This document shows positions 9,157 to 16,218 of a DNA stretch of 32,364 nucleotides, in pieces. Every line of letters begins with the position of its first letter. Position 1 is the first letter of the stretch. Made by a program: the position numbers and the translations under genes. The stretch comes from Bacteroidales bacterium UBA1077. Its GTDB lineage: Bacteria > Bacteroidota > Bacteroidia > Bacteroidales > UBA932. The notes under the pieces are model-generated. The model did no database searches, was not told the DNA's origin, and saw only the letters and a list, made by a program, of their open reading frames with translations. Where the stretch lies: the NCBI GenBank assembly GCA_002314195.1, contig DCCQ01000133.1, positions 1-32,364 on the forward strand, written 5' to 3'.

Positions 9157-10926
9157 ATGAATAAATTACGGATTAAAAAGTGTTTATTCGGTCTAATGTC
9201 TGCAACAACCCTCATGCTGGGGGTTGTTGCTTGCGGTAAAAACGGGGCCGATGATCCAACGCCTGACAAACCGGATCCGAAACCGACACCAGGAACGGAA
9301 ACGGTGATCAATGGCACTTCGATTGAGTCCACAAACACCCTTGTCGGACTGATAACGGATTCCAAGACTGGAAAAGGCATCGCTGGCGTGCCGGTCTCTG
9401 ATGGGTATTCTTTCACAGAGACAGACGCCAATGGCGTTTACCAGTTCAAGGCGAACAGGTACTGCCGCAATGTGTACTATACGTTGCCGTCAGAATACAA
9501 AGTCGCGTTGGACAAAGAGACGAAACTTCCTTTGTTCTATTCCACATCGACAATTTCCTACAACAGCCAGAACAGGAACGACTTTGTTTTGGAACCGCTT
9601 GATTCTCCTGAGAAGAATTTCACTTACCTTGCCGTAGGAGACCCACAGTGCAAAACTGATTCCGACAGAGAGAGATTCCGTACTGAGACATTGCCGGACA
9701 TGAGGAATTTCATTTCGACCTCGCAGGCGAATGGAAAGTATAAGAATGTGTACATCATGTCAATGGGTGACATCACATTTGACAACACCGTTCAGTGGAA
9801 GCCGATGCGTAATGTCATGTCGAAGTTTTCGGCCAACGGATCTGATTACATTCCATTTTATAATATGGTTGGTAATCATGACCATGACGCCTCTACAAAC
9901 ACACAGTATGAATCGACTCAGAACTATGTCGATCTTTTCGGCCCCGTGGATTACTCTTTCAATAGAGGTGATGTTCATATCGTGGTGATGGACAATGTGC
10001 TTACCACAACCACCAATGGCAAGACCTGGGATTATGACGCCGGCATCACGAGTTCTCAATTGAAATGGTTGAAGGCGGATCTTGATCTGGTGAAGGACAA
10101 GCAGAACAAGATGATTCTGTTCTGTGCCCATATTCCTTTCAGGGGAGGAGCCAACAGCGGCGGAGCCTCTGTGAACAAGGATAAGAATTATGCCGAAGTC
10201 CTTAAACTTCTTACGGAATTCCACGAGGCGCATATCATGGTCGGGCATACCCATTATCCTCAAAATTGGATTCACTCTTCTTATATAACCAAGGGAGGCA
10301 CACCAATTTACGAACACGTTCATGGCGCGGCATGCGGAGCATGGTGGTCTTGCAATATGAATGTGAACGGTGCGCCTAACTGCTACAGTCTTTACGAGAT
10401 TGAAGGGAACAGCATTAAGAATTGGGTTACTAAAGGCACGAAGAACGATGTTGACTATCAGATGCGTGTTTATAACGGCAGCCAGATTTATGGAGGTTCC
10501 GATGGTGTTCCGCCAGGAAAGTATCAGTACACGTGGTACAATGGCGGTAAAGGAGGAACCGCCAATATCACCGCCAAGGGTAATTCAAGTCTGAAAGGAT
10601 CTTTTGTCGCAGCGATATGGAATGACGATGACAAGAACTGGAAGGTTGAGTTTTTCCATAATGGCCAAAAGGTCGGTGACATGAAGAGAGTGCCGTCGAA
10701 AGTCCCTGATATATGTGTCGTCTCATATTATTTCAACAATTTGGGCAAGAACACGACGACATGGACGACCACAACCGCTCAGCATTATTGGTACATTGAA
10801 GCACCGGGCGGTGATCCGGCCAAAGTGCAGAATTGGGAAGTCCGCGCGACTCAGACAATCCCGAGCAGCGGAGAGGTCAATGTCTATTCCTGCACGGATC
10901 TGCAGACAGATTATAGCGGATTCTAG
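9157..10926 (+). CDS. Calcineurin-like metallophosphoesterase, lipoprotein form
   Basis: 589 aa. The lipobox region LMLGVVAC is followed by an acidic/proline linker (CGKNGADDPTPDKPDPKPTP), suggesting a surface or outer-membrane anchor. Residues about 60-150 form a CNA-B/transthyretin-like domain (LVGLITDSKTGKGIAGVPVS), followed by the metallophosphoesterase core: GDPQ (about 161), GDITFDN, GNHDHD (about 240), CAHIPF (about 325) and GHTHYPQ (about 363). A C-terminal beta domain follows. This three-part layout is that of Bacteroidota phosphoesterases with MetallophosN/MetallophosC domains. The first metal motif is D-x-Q rather than the usual D-x-H. It is the third gene of the susCD operon and is followed by a terminator. 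The exact substrate (mono- or diester) is not known. Confidence 0.88.
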   Translation: MNKLRIKKCLFGLMSATTLMLGVVACGKNGADDPTPDKPDPKPTPGTETVINGTSIESTNTLVGLITDSKTGKGIAGVPVSDGYSFTETDANGVYQFKANRYCRNVYYTLPSEYKVALDKETKLPLFYSTSTISYNSQNRNDFVLEPLDSPEKNFTYLAVGDPQCKTDSDRERFRTETLPDMRNFISTSQANGKYKNVYIMSMGDITFDNTVQWKPMRNVMSKFSANGSDYIPFYNMVGNHDHDASTNTQYESTQNYVDLFGPVDYSFNRGDVHIVVMDNVLTTTTNGKTWDYDAGITSSQLKWLKADLDLVKDKQNKMILFCAHIPFRGGANSGGASVNKDKNYAEVLKLLTEFHEAHIMVGHTHYPQNWIHSSYITKGGTPIYEHVHGAACGAWWSCNMNVNGAPNCYSLYEIEGNSIKNWVTKGTKNDVDYQMRVYNGSQIYGGSDGVPPGKYQYTWYNGGKGGTANITAKGNSSLKGSFVAAIWNDDDKNWKVEFFHNGQKVGDMKRVPSKVPDICVVSYYFNNLGKNTTTWTTTTAQHYWYIEAPGGDPAKVQNWEVRATQTIPSSGEVNVYSCTDLQTDYSGF

Positions 10927-10945
10927 AATCCATTCATAAGTATTA

Positions 10946-10975
10946 GGGAACGGGGATATTTCCCCGTTCTTTTTT
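10946..10975 (+). terminator. Intrinsic terminator after the first phosphoesterase
   Basis: GAACGGGG (10948-10955) pairs perfectly with CCCCGTTC (10962-10969) around a 6-nt loop and is followed by six T. It lies 20 nt past the stop codon and only 28 nt before the second phosphoesterase, so that gene is probably expressed at a lower level by read-through. No -7 box fits in the short gap. Confidence 0.85.
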
Positions 10976-11002
10976 GACTGCTGTTTGCTTAAAAAATAAT
11001 TA

Positions 11003-12706
11003 ATGATGCATATAAAAAGAACTATCATATTTTTGATTGTGGCGATGTCGCTCATGTCTACGTGTGCGGCCAATGCTATGAAACTGAACGGAACCCGCAT
11101 CAGCAAGAACAATAATCTTTATGGTCTTGTCAAGGATTCCCGTACCGGGAAGGGGATCGCCGGCGTGCCGGTCACGGACGGCTACACTTTCACGGTGACG
11201 GACAAGAACGGGGTTTACCAGTTCACGGCCGATGAGAAGTGCCGGAATGTGTACTACACGCTTCCTGCTGAATACAAAGCGGCTCTCAACCCACAATCAA
11301 AACTGCCGCTGTTCTATTCCACTACTCCGATTGATCTGAACAAGCAGAACAGGAATGACTTCGTGCTGGATCCGCTTGACGCGCCCGAGAAGGATTTCAC
11401 ACTGGTGATGATTGGTGACCCGCAGTGCAAGACAGACTCTGACGTTCAGAGGTTCGAGACAGAGACTCTTCCGGACCTCAGAAGGTTCATGTCCGAGTCG
11501 CAGGCCAAAGGAAAGTACCTGAATGCCTATGCTGTCACCCTCGGCGACCTGACATTTGACAACACAGTGCAGTGGGGACCTATGCATAAGGCTCTCTCTG
11601 GATTCTCTTTGGATTCAGGGGATTATCTTCCGATTTACAACTGCATCGGCAATCACGATCATGACGCTTCCTGCAAGGATGACTACACCGCCACTCAGAA
11701 ATATGTCGATCTTTTCGGACCGACGGACTATTCGTTCAACAGGGGTGACGTTCACATCATCGTGATGGACGACGTGATCTGCACAACCTCTGACGGCAAG
11801 CATTGGAAATATGATGACGGCATCACGGACAAGCAGCTGGAGTGGCTCAAGTCGGATCTTGAACTGGTTCAGGACAAGGCCGGCAAGATGGTTGTCCTCT
11901 GTACTCACATCCAGTTCCGTCACAGCGTGGACAAGAATGGCACAAAGCAAATCAAGAATATGATTGAGGCCATCTCATGTCTGACGGAGTTCCACGAGGC
12001 GCATCTCATGATCGGACACACCCACTATGCGCAGAATTATATTCATCATGACTATGTGACAAAGGGAGGAACTCCTGTGTACGAGCATATTCATGGAGCG
12101 GCGTGCGGCGCTTGGTGGACCTGCAACATGAATCTGGCCGGTGAACCGAACGGATACAGCGTCTATGAAGTCTCAGGGAACACGATGAAGAACTGGCTGG
12201 CGAAAGGCACCAACGAGTCGCCGGATCTCCAGATGCGCGTCTATGACGGCAATCAGATCTATGGCGGGGCGGATGGCCGGCCGACCGGCAAGTATGAATA
12301 TTCATGGACATCCGGCGGTGTCGGCCCTAAGGAAATCAAGGCAGAAGGCTTTCAAGGGCTAAAAGGTTGTTTTGTCGCAAGTGTCTGGAACAGCGATGAA
12401 GACAACTGGAAGGTCGAACTCTTTCAGGACGGAAAGAAGATCGGCGATCTGAAACGTGTCCCTTCCAAGATCAACGACATCTGTGTTGTCTCATTCTTCT
12501 ATAATGAACTGGGGCGGTCTACTGCCACTTGGGCCAGAAATACCCCTCAGTACTATTGGTACATCGAGGCCCCGGGCGGAGACCCTACGCGGGTTCAGAA
12601 CTGGGAGATCCGCGCCACCCAGACCATTCCGGGGAGCGGAGAGGTCAATGAATATAAATGCTCCACGCTTCAGACAGATTACTCTGGATTCCGAAACGTG
12701 GAGTAA
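11003..12706 (+). CDS. Calcineurin-like metallophosphoesterase, second paralogue, secreted
   Basis: 567 aa, a tandem paralogue of the preceding gene along its whole length (shared GVPV.DGY.FT.TD.NGVYQF, RNDFVL, ETLPD and YVDLFGP segments). It has the same domain order and metal motifs: GDPQ (about 138), GDLTFDN, GNHDHD (about 215), CTHIQF (about 300), GHTHYAQ (about 337). It lacks the acidic linker and a good lipobox: the signal MMHIKRTIIFLIVAMSLMST is followed by CAANA, which fits signal peptidase I cleavage after ANA better than lipidation. It is therefore probably soluble in the periplasm while its partner is membrane-anchored (inference). Codon choice is visibly more GC-rich than in the first copy, so the duplication is not recent. 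Either of two adjacent ATGs (11003, 11006) may be used. Confidence 0.87.
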   Translation: MMHIKRTIIFLIVAMSLMSTCAANAMKLNGTRISKNNNLYGLVKDSRTGKGIAGVPVTDGYTFTVTDKNGVYQFTADEKCRNVYYTLPAEYKAALNPQSKLPLFYSTTPIDLNKQNRNDFVLDPLDAPEKDFTLVMIGDPQCKTDSDVQRFETETLPDLRRFMSESQAKGKYLNAYAVTLGDLTFDNTVQWGPMHKALSGFSLDSGDYLPIYNCIGNHDHDASCKDDYTATQKYVDLFGPTDYSFNRGDVHIIVMDDVICTTSDGKHWKYDDGITDKQLEWLKSDLELVQDKAGKMVVLCTHIQFRHSVDKNGTKQIKNMIEAISCLTEFHEAHLMIGHTHYAQNYIHHDYVTKGGTPVYEHIHGAACGAWWTCNMNLAGEPNGYSVYEVSGNTMKNWLAKGTNESPDLQMRVYDGNQIYGGADGRPTGKYEYSWTSGGVGPKEIKAEGFQGLKGCFVASVWNSDEDNWKVELFQDGKKIGDLKRVPSKINDICVVSFFYNELGRSTATWARNTPQYYWYIEAPGGDPTRVQNWEIRATQTIPGSGEVNEYKCSTLQTDYSGFRNVE

Positions 12707-12724
12707 TATTAAGTGATTTCTCTC

Positions 12725-13399
12725 TTAGAAGTCTATGGCGTCACGCATTTGAGGGATGGTCTCGGAAAGGGCCATCCCTTTTCTGTAGATGCCGGCGGTT
12801 CCGCCTACGAATATGTCGGCTCCCATTCCGGCCATGAGATTGGCTCTTTCCTTGCTGACGCTTCCGTCTACGCTGATGAGGATGTCTTCGCGCTCATTGG
12901 AATCAAGAAACTTGCGCATCTCGGCGACCTTGTCCACGATGCCGTCCACCATCTTCGCTCCCGCGGCTCCAGGGTGTACCAGCATGAGTGTGACAGTGTC
13001 AAGCACATCCAGGTACTCTTTGATGGCTTCCACATCGGTCTCCGGGTTCACCGCAAGGCCGAAGAACCCTCCGTCCGCATGAACCTTGCCCGCCAGCGCG
13101 CGGTAATCCTTCTTGACCTCGATGTGTGGTGAGACGATGTCTCCTTTCCTGACCGTGAACTTGTTCATGATGAGTTCAGGATCCTCCACCATAAGGTGCA
13201 CGTCAACCGGCATCGTGGTTACGGCCTGCATCGCTTTGATGAAATCCGGGCCGAAAGTGAGGTTCGGGACGAAATGAGCGTCCATCACGTCTATATGGAG
13301 CATGTCTGCCCCGTTATCTTCCAAGGCCTTGATGTCCTGCCCCAGATTCATCAGGTTGGAGCACATGACAGAGACGGAAATATATCTTTTGCGTTTCAT
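12725..13399 (-). CDS. Ribulose-phosphate 3-epimerase family protein, AlsE-like
   Basis: 224 aa TIM-barrel epimerase of the Rpe/AlsE family, which interconverts pentulose or hexulose phosphates at C3. The metal and catalytic positions are present: HIDVMDAHFVPNLTFGP (His and Asp), DVHLMVEDPE (His) and SVDGSVSKE (Asp). Several motifs follow allulose-6-phosphate 3-epimerase more than canonical Rpe: SVMCSNL at the N-terminus, VNPETDVEAIKEYLD, and VDGS instead of VDGG. The usual NPGFGGQ loop reads HPGAAGAKM. It could therefore act on ribulose 5-phosphate or on a related ketose phosphate; sequence alone does not decide. It is the last gene of the minus-strand block and starts 90 bp after cysS ends. 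Confidence 0.85.
   Translation of the reverse strand: MKRKRYISVSVMCSNLMNLGQDIKALEDNGADMLHIDVMDAHFVPNLTFGPDFIKAMQAVTTMPVDVHLMVEDPELIMNKFTVRKGDIVSPHIEVKKDYRALAGKVHADGGFFGLAVNPETDVEAIKEYLDVLDTVTLMLVHPGAAGAKMVDGIVDKVAEMRKFLDSNEREDILISVDGSVSKERANLMAGMGADIFVGGTAGIYRKGMALSETIPQMRDAIDF
12752..12783 (+). terminator. Probable terminator for the phosphoesterase operon, embedded in the convergent epimerase gene
   Basis: AGGGATGG (12752-12759) pairs with CCATCCCT (12772-12779), followed by TTTT on the plus strand. The convergent genes are only 18 bp apart, so a plus-strand terminator has to lie inside the 3' coding end of the epimerase. The 12-nt loop and short T-run make it moderate. Confidence 0.4.
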
Positions 13400-13431
13400 C
13401 TTGTTTTGTTGTTATTCGTTTTTTCATCAGA

Positions 13432-13468
13432 ATTGGATTCTTCAGGTTATACTGCTGAAGAATCCAAT
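13432..13468. repeat. Perfect 14-bp inverted repeat between cysS and the epimerase gene
   Basis: ATTGGATTCTTCAG (13432-13445) and CTGAAGAATCCAAT (13455-13468) are exact inverse complements with a 9-nt spacer. Neither strand has a T-run directly after the hairpin, so it is not a standard intrinsic terminator. It may end cysS transcription factor-dependently, stabilise the mRNA end, or be a protein site. Confidence 0.7.
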
Positions 13469-13489
13469 CTGCGATATTCATTGCTGAGG

Positions 13490-15058
13490 TTATTGGATGG
13501 TCCACTCTGCTCCGTCCTTCGTGTCTTTGACGGTTATTCCAAGGACTTTGAGATGGTCTCTGATGGCGTCGCTGGCCGCCCAGTCCTTCGCTGCTTTGGC
13601 CTTGGCGCGCTCTTCCAGCACCATGTCCATCAAACCGGACACGATTTCCTGTCCCTTGCCAGATTCCGCCGCGGCCTCGTCCTTGAGACCGAGAACCCCG
13701 AACACGATGTCATCAAAAAGCTGTGTCAAAGTCTCCAGATCATCCTTGCTGAGCTTCTGTTCTCCGGCCTTGGCCGAGTTGATCAGCCGCACCGCATCGA
13801 AGATGTGTGACAGCGCTATAGGAGTGTTGAGGTCATCGCAAAGCGCATCATAGACAGCATTGAATATTCCTTTGACCTCCTCGGAAGAGGCAGGGCAGGT
13901 GTCAGGAGCCGTTGCGGTGATGAACTCTCCGTATTGCATCGCGTCAACTGGATCTCCTTCAGAACCTTTCTCGGTGTCGGTGATTCCGGCTGCCGAAGCC
14001 AACGCGCGCAGATCCTTCGCGGCCTGCATCACCCTCTTCAATCCTTTCTCGGCCGCCTGCAGAGCCTCGTTGCTGAAATCCAGCGTGCTGCGGTAGTGCG
14101 CCTGAAGGATGAAGAATCTAACCGTCATCGGGGAATATGCCTGAGCGAGCTTCTCGTGCTGTCCGCTGAAGAGTTGAGGCAGGGTGATGAAGTTGCCCAG
14201 GGACTTGCCCATCTTCTGGCCGTTGATCGTGATCATGTTGTTGTGCACCCAGTAGTGAACGCCTTGGGTGTGGCGGCTGGCCACATTCTGAGCGATCTCG
14301 CACTCGTGGTGAGGGAACATCAGATCCATTCCGCCGCCGTGGATGTCGAACTCGTTGCCGAGGTATTTCTCGCCCATCACGGAGCACTCCAGATGCCATC
14401 CAGGGAATCCCTCGCTCCATGGGCTCGGCCAGTGCATGATGTGCTCAGGCTCAGCCTTTTTCCAGAGCGCGAAGTCGTACGGAGCCTTCTTGTCGCTCTG
14501 TCCGTCCAGTTCTCTGGTGCCCTCGCGTGTGTCGTCAAGGGTGCGTCCTGAGAGGACACCATAGTGGTAGTCCTTGTTGTATTTCTCGACATCGAAATAG
14601 ACTGATCCGTTGGAAACATAGGCATAGCCCGCGTCAAGGATCTTCTTGATGGTCTCGATCTGCTCGATGATGTGTCCCGACGCCCTCGGCTCGATCGAAG
14701 GAGGCGCCACGTTCAGCTGACGCATCGCCTCGTGGTAACGGAACGTGTAGGTCTGCACAACCTCCATCGGCTCAAGCTGCTCCAGCCTGGCCTTCTTGGA
14801 GATCTTGTCCTCACCTTCGTCAGCGTCGTGCTCAAGGTGTCCCACATCGGTGATGTTGCGCACGTAGCGCACCTTGTAGCCCAGATGCCTGAGCAGTTTG
14901 AAAAGCACATCATAAGTCACTCCCGGACGCGCGTGTCCAAGGTGAGCCTCCCCGTAGACAGTCGGTCCGCAGACGTACATTCCCACGTGTCCAGGTTGGA
15001 TCGGCTTGAAAAGCTCTTTATTGCGTGTAAGAGTATTTGTCAGAAATAAAGGTCTCAT
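13490..15058 (-). CDS. cysS: Cysteinyl-tRNA synthetase
   Basis: Class I aminoacyl-tRNA synthetase that charges tRNA-Cys in the cytoplasm. Signature motifs are clear (numbered from a start two codons upstream): the HIGH motif as HLGH (41-44) in GEAHLGHARPGVTYD, the KMSKS motif as KMGKS (284-288) in NGQKMGKSLGNFI, and the zinc-binding Cys/His set VCGP (Cys32), WHLECSVMG and HHECEIAQ. Length (522 aa) is slightly above the usual 460-500 because of an extended C-terminal helical region. The frame continues upstream to a TTG at 15064, but the ATG at 15058 (MRPLFLTNTLTRNKE) matches family N-termini and is preferred. Confidence 0.97.
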   Translation of the reverse strand: MRPLFLTNTLTRNKELFKPIQPGHVGMYVCGPTVYGEAHLGHARPGVTYDVLFKLLRHLGYKVRYVRNITDVGHLEHDADEGEDKISKKARLEQLEPMEVVQTYTFRYHEAMRQLNVAPPSIEPRASGHIIEQIETIKKILDAGYAYVSNGSVYFDVEKYNKDYHYGVLSGRTLDDTREGTRELDGQSDKKAPYDFALWKKAEPEHIMHWPSPWSEGFPGWHLECSVMGEKYLGNEFDIHGGGMDLMFPHHECEIAQNVASRHTQGVHYWVHNNMITINGQKMGKSLGNFITLPQLFSGQHEKLAQAYSPMTVRFFILQAHYRSTLDFSNEALQAAEKGLKRVMQAAKDLRALASAAGITDTEKGSEGDPVDAMQYGEFITATAPDTCPASSEEVKGIFNAVYDALCDDLNTPIALSHIFDAVRLINSAKAGEQKLSKDDLETLTQLFDDIVFGVLGLKDEAAAESGKGQEIVSGLMDMVLEERAKAKAAKDWAASDAIRDHLKVLGITVKDTKDGAEWTIQ

Positions 15059-15132
15059 ATTCAATGAATGTTATGTCGTTCTACAGCTCTTGTGTATGAT
15101 TCATATGCCGAAAACAAGTTCCGACAGAATTC

Positions 15133-15164
15133 CAAATGTACTAAATTTCAGGATATTTCCGAAA
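15133..15164 (-). promoter_or_regulatory. Predicted promoter of cysS
   Basis: On the minus strand TACATTTG (15140 to 15133) matches TAnnTTTG. TTTC (15164 to 15161) lies 20 nt upstream, one base off the TTTG element. The predicted transcript would start about 60-70 nt before the cysS ATG. Confidence 0.5.
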
Positions 15165-15191
15165 CCTTAAGAGGTATTTTTGCTGGAGTGT

Positions 15192-15911
15192 TCAGTCAAC
15201 CTTTTTGCCGGTCAGCCTCTCGAACACGGTCTTGTAGGCGTCGCCGACGTGGCCGTAGTCCTTGCGGAAGCGATCCTTGTCGAGGCGGGTGCCGGTGTCG
15301 ATGTCCCAGAAGCGGGCGCTGTCCGGGGTGATGTCATCGCTCATCACGAGCCGTCCGTCCGACAGATGTCCGAACTCGATCTTGAAATCAACGAGCGTGA
15401 TGCCAATCTCTTTGAACACCGGAGACAAGATGCCGTTGACCCGCTTTGTCAATGAATATATCCGCTCAAGTTCTTCCTTGCTCACGAGGCCGAGTGCCAC
15501 GGCGTGGTAGTCGTTGATGATCGGGTCGCAGAGGATGTCTGATTTGTAGCAGAGGTCGTAGACAGGTTCCTTCGGCACGATCCCTTCCTCCAGTCCCAGC
15601 CTTTGGGCCATCGACCCCGCGATCACATTCCGCACGATAACCTCCATCGGGATCACCTTCGATTTCCAGCAAAGCTGTTCAGTGTCAGAGATCTGCTCGA
15701 TGAAATGCGTCGGCACTCCGCCTTTCTGCAACAGTCTGGAGATCTCGCACGAAATCCCGTTGCAGTACAGCCCCTTGTCCTTGATCACCGCCTTCTTGAT
15801 CTTGTTGAAAGCCGTGATGTCATCAGTGAAGTGAATGATCACCTTCTCCGGGTCATCCGTCTCGAAGATCTTGATGGACACCCCATCGTGTATTATATTC
15901 CTCTTTTCCAT
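15192..15911 (-). CDS. purC: Phosphoribosylaminoimidazole-succinocarboxamide synthase (SAICAR synthase)
   Basis: 239 aa, the normal size for bacterial PurC. Catalyses ATP-dependent joining of CAIR and aspartate to SAICAR in de novo purine synthesis. Visible motifs include the N-terminal KIFETDDPEKVIIHFTDDIT, the substrate-loop segment IPMEVIVRNVIAGS, TLVDFKIEFG, and SDDITPDSARFWD, which carries conserved nucleotide/CAIR-binding acidic residues. It lies downstream of purL on the same strand, so two purine genes are adjacent. The 307-bp gap is filled by an inverted-repeat mosaic, so co-transcription is uncertain. Confidence 0.97.
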   Translation of the reverse strand: MEKRNIIHDGVSIKIFETDDPEKVIIHFTDDITAFNKIKKAVIKDKGLYCNGISCEISRLLQKGGVPTHFIEQISDTEQLCWKSKVIPMEVIVRNVIAGSMAQRLGLEEGIVPKEPVYDLCYKSDILCDPIINDYHAVALGLVSKEELERIYSLTKRVNGILSPVFKEIGITLVDFKIEFGHLSDGRLVMSDDITPDSARFWDIDTGTRLDKDRFRKDYGHVGDAYKTVFERLTGKKVD

Positions 15912-15943
15912 TGTTCTTATACTGTTCGTTTATCGTTTTGGCC

Positions 15944-16026
15944 GCTATTGCTGAATATGACTTTGGCGACCTACGCTTCGCGCCCTGTCCGGGTAAAGGG
16001 TCGCCAAAGTCATATTCAGCAATAGC
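15944..16026. repeat. Perfect 28-bp inverted repeat (outer hairpin of the purL-purC mosaic)
   Basis: 15944-15971 and 15999-16026 are exact inverse complements over 28 bp (starting GCTATTGCTGAATATGACTT) with a 27-nt loop. The loop is itself complementary to a segment 115 bp further on. Neither strand has a T-tract after the stem, so this is not a simple terminator. Confidence 0.95.
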
Positions 16027-16139
16027 TTTTCGCACACTTATTGTAACTTCGATAGGCTCAGTGACCGGTTGCTGTCCCTGCCTTGGCGGTAAAGCACCTC
16101 CGCTGCGACCATTTACCCGGACAGGGCGCGAAGCGTAGG
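15970..16139. repeat. Second inverted pair: hairpin loop sequence repeated in inverse 115 bp away
   Basis: 15970-15997 (contains TACGCTTCGCGCCCTGTCC) and 16112-16139 are exact inverse complements over 28 bp. The left copy overlaps the loop of the first hairpin, so the two pairings compete in single-stranded nucleic acid. Confidence 0.95.
16046..16068 (+). repeat. REP-like unit, copy 1
   Basis: ACTTCGATAGGCTCAGTGAC, followed by CGG. It belongs to a dispersed family with core TTCGACAGGCTCAGTGACC seen five times in this window (16046, 16194, 22750, 22813 reversed, 32222 reversed). Confidence 0.8.
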
Positions 16140-16167
16140 GAGCGGTGGAGGTGCTTGACCGCCAAGG
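16081..16167. repeat. Third, imperfect inverted pair enclosing the second
   Basis: 16081-16104 (CCTTGGCGGTAAAGCACCTC...) pairs with 16141-16167 (...GAGGTGCTTGACCGCCAAGG) with one mismatch and a three-base bulge. The right arm of the second pair lies in its loop. The 15912-16218 gap between purC and purL contains no gene. Confidence 0.85.
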
Positions 16168-16193
16168 CCTAAACGATACTATTCAACAATAGT

Positions 16194-16216
16194 CACTTCG
16201 ACAAGCTCAGTGACCG
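16194..16216 (+). repeat. REP-like unit, copy 2
   Basis: CACTTCGACAAGCTCAGTGA, followed by CCG, in the same orientation as copy 1. It is preceded by CTATTCAACAATAG, a variant of the ATATTCAGCAATAG that precedes copy 1, so a larger module is repeated directly. It ends directly before the purL stop codon. Confidence 0.8.
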
Positions 16217-16218
16217 AA

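Noticed and set aside
13196..14551. Two plus-strand open frames of about 205 codons
   Set aside because: Antisense to cysS and the epimerase; no domain and no promoter. They follow from the GC-rich codon use of the real genes.
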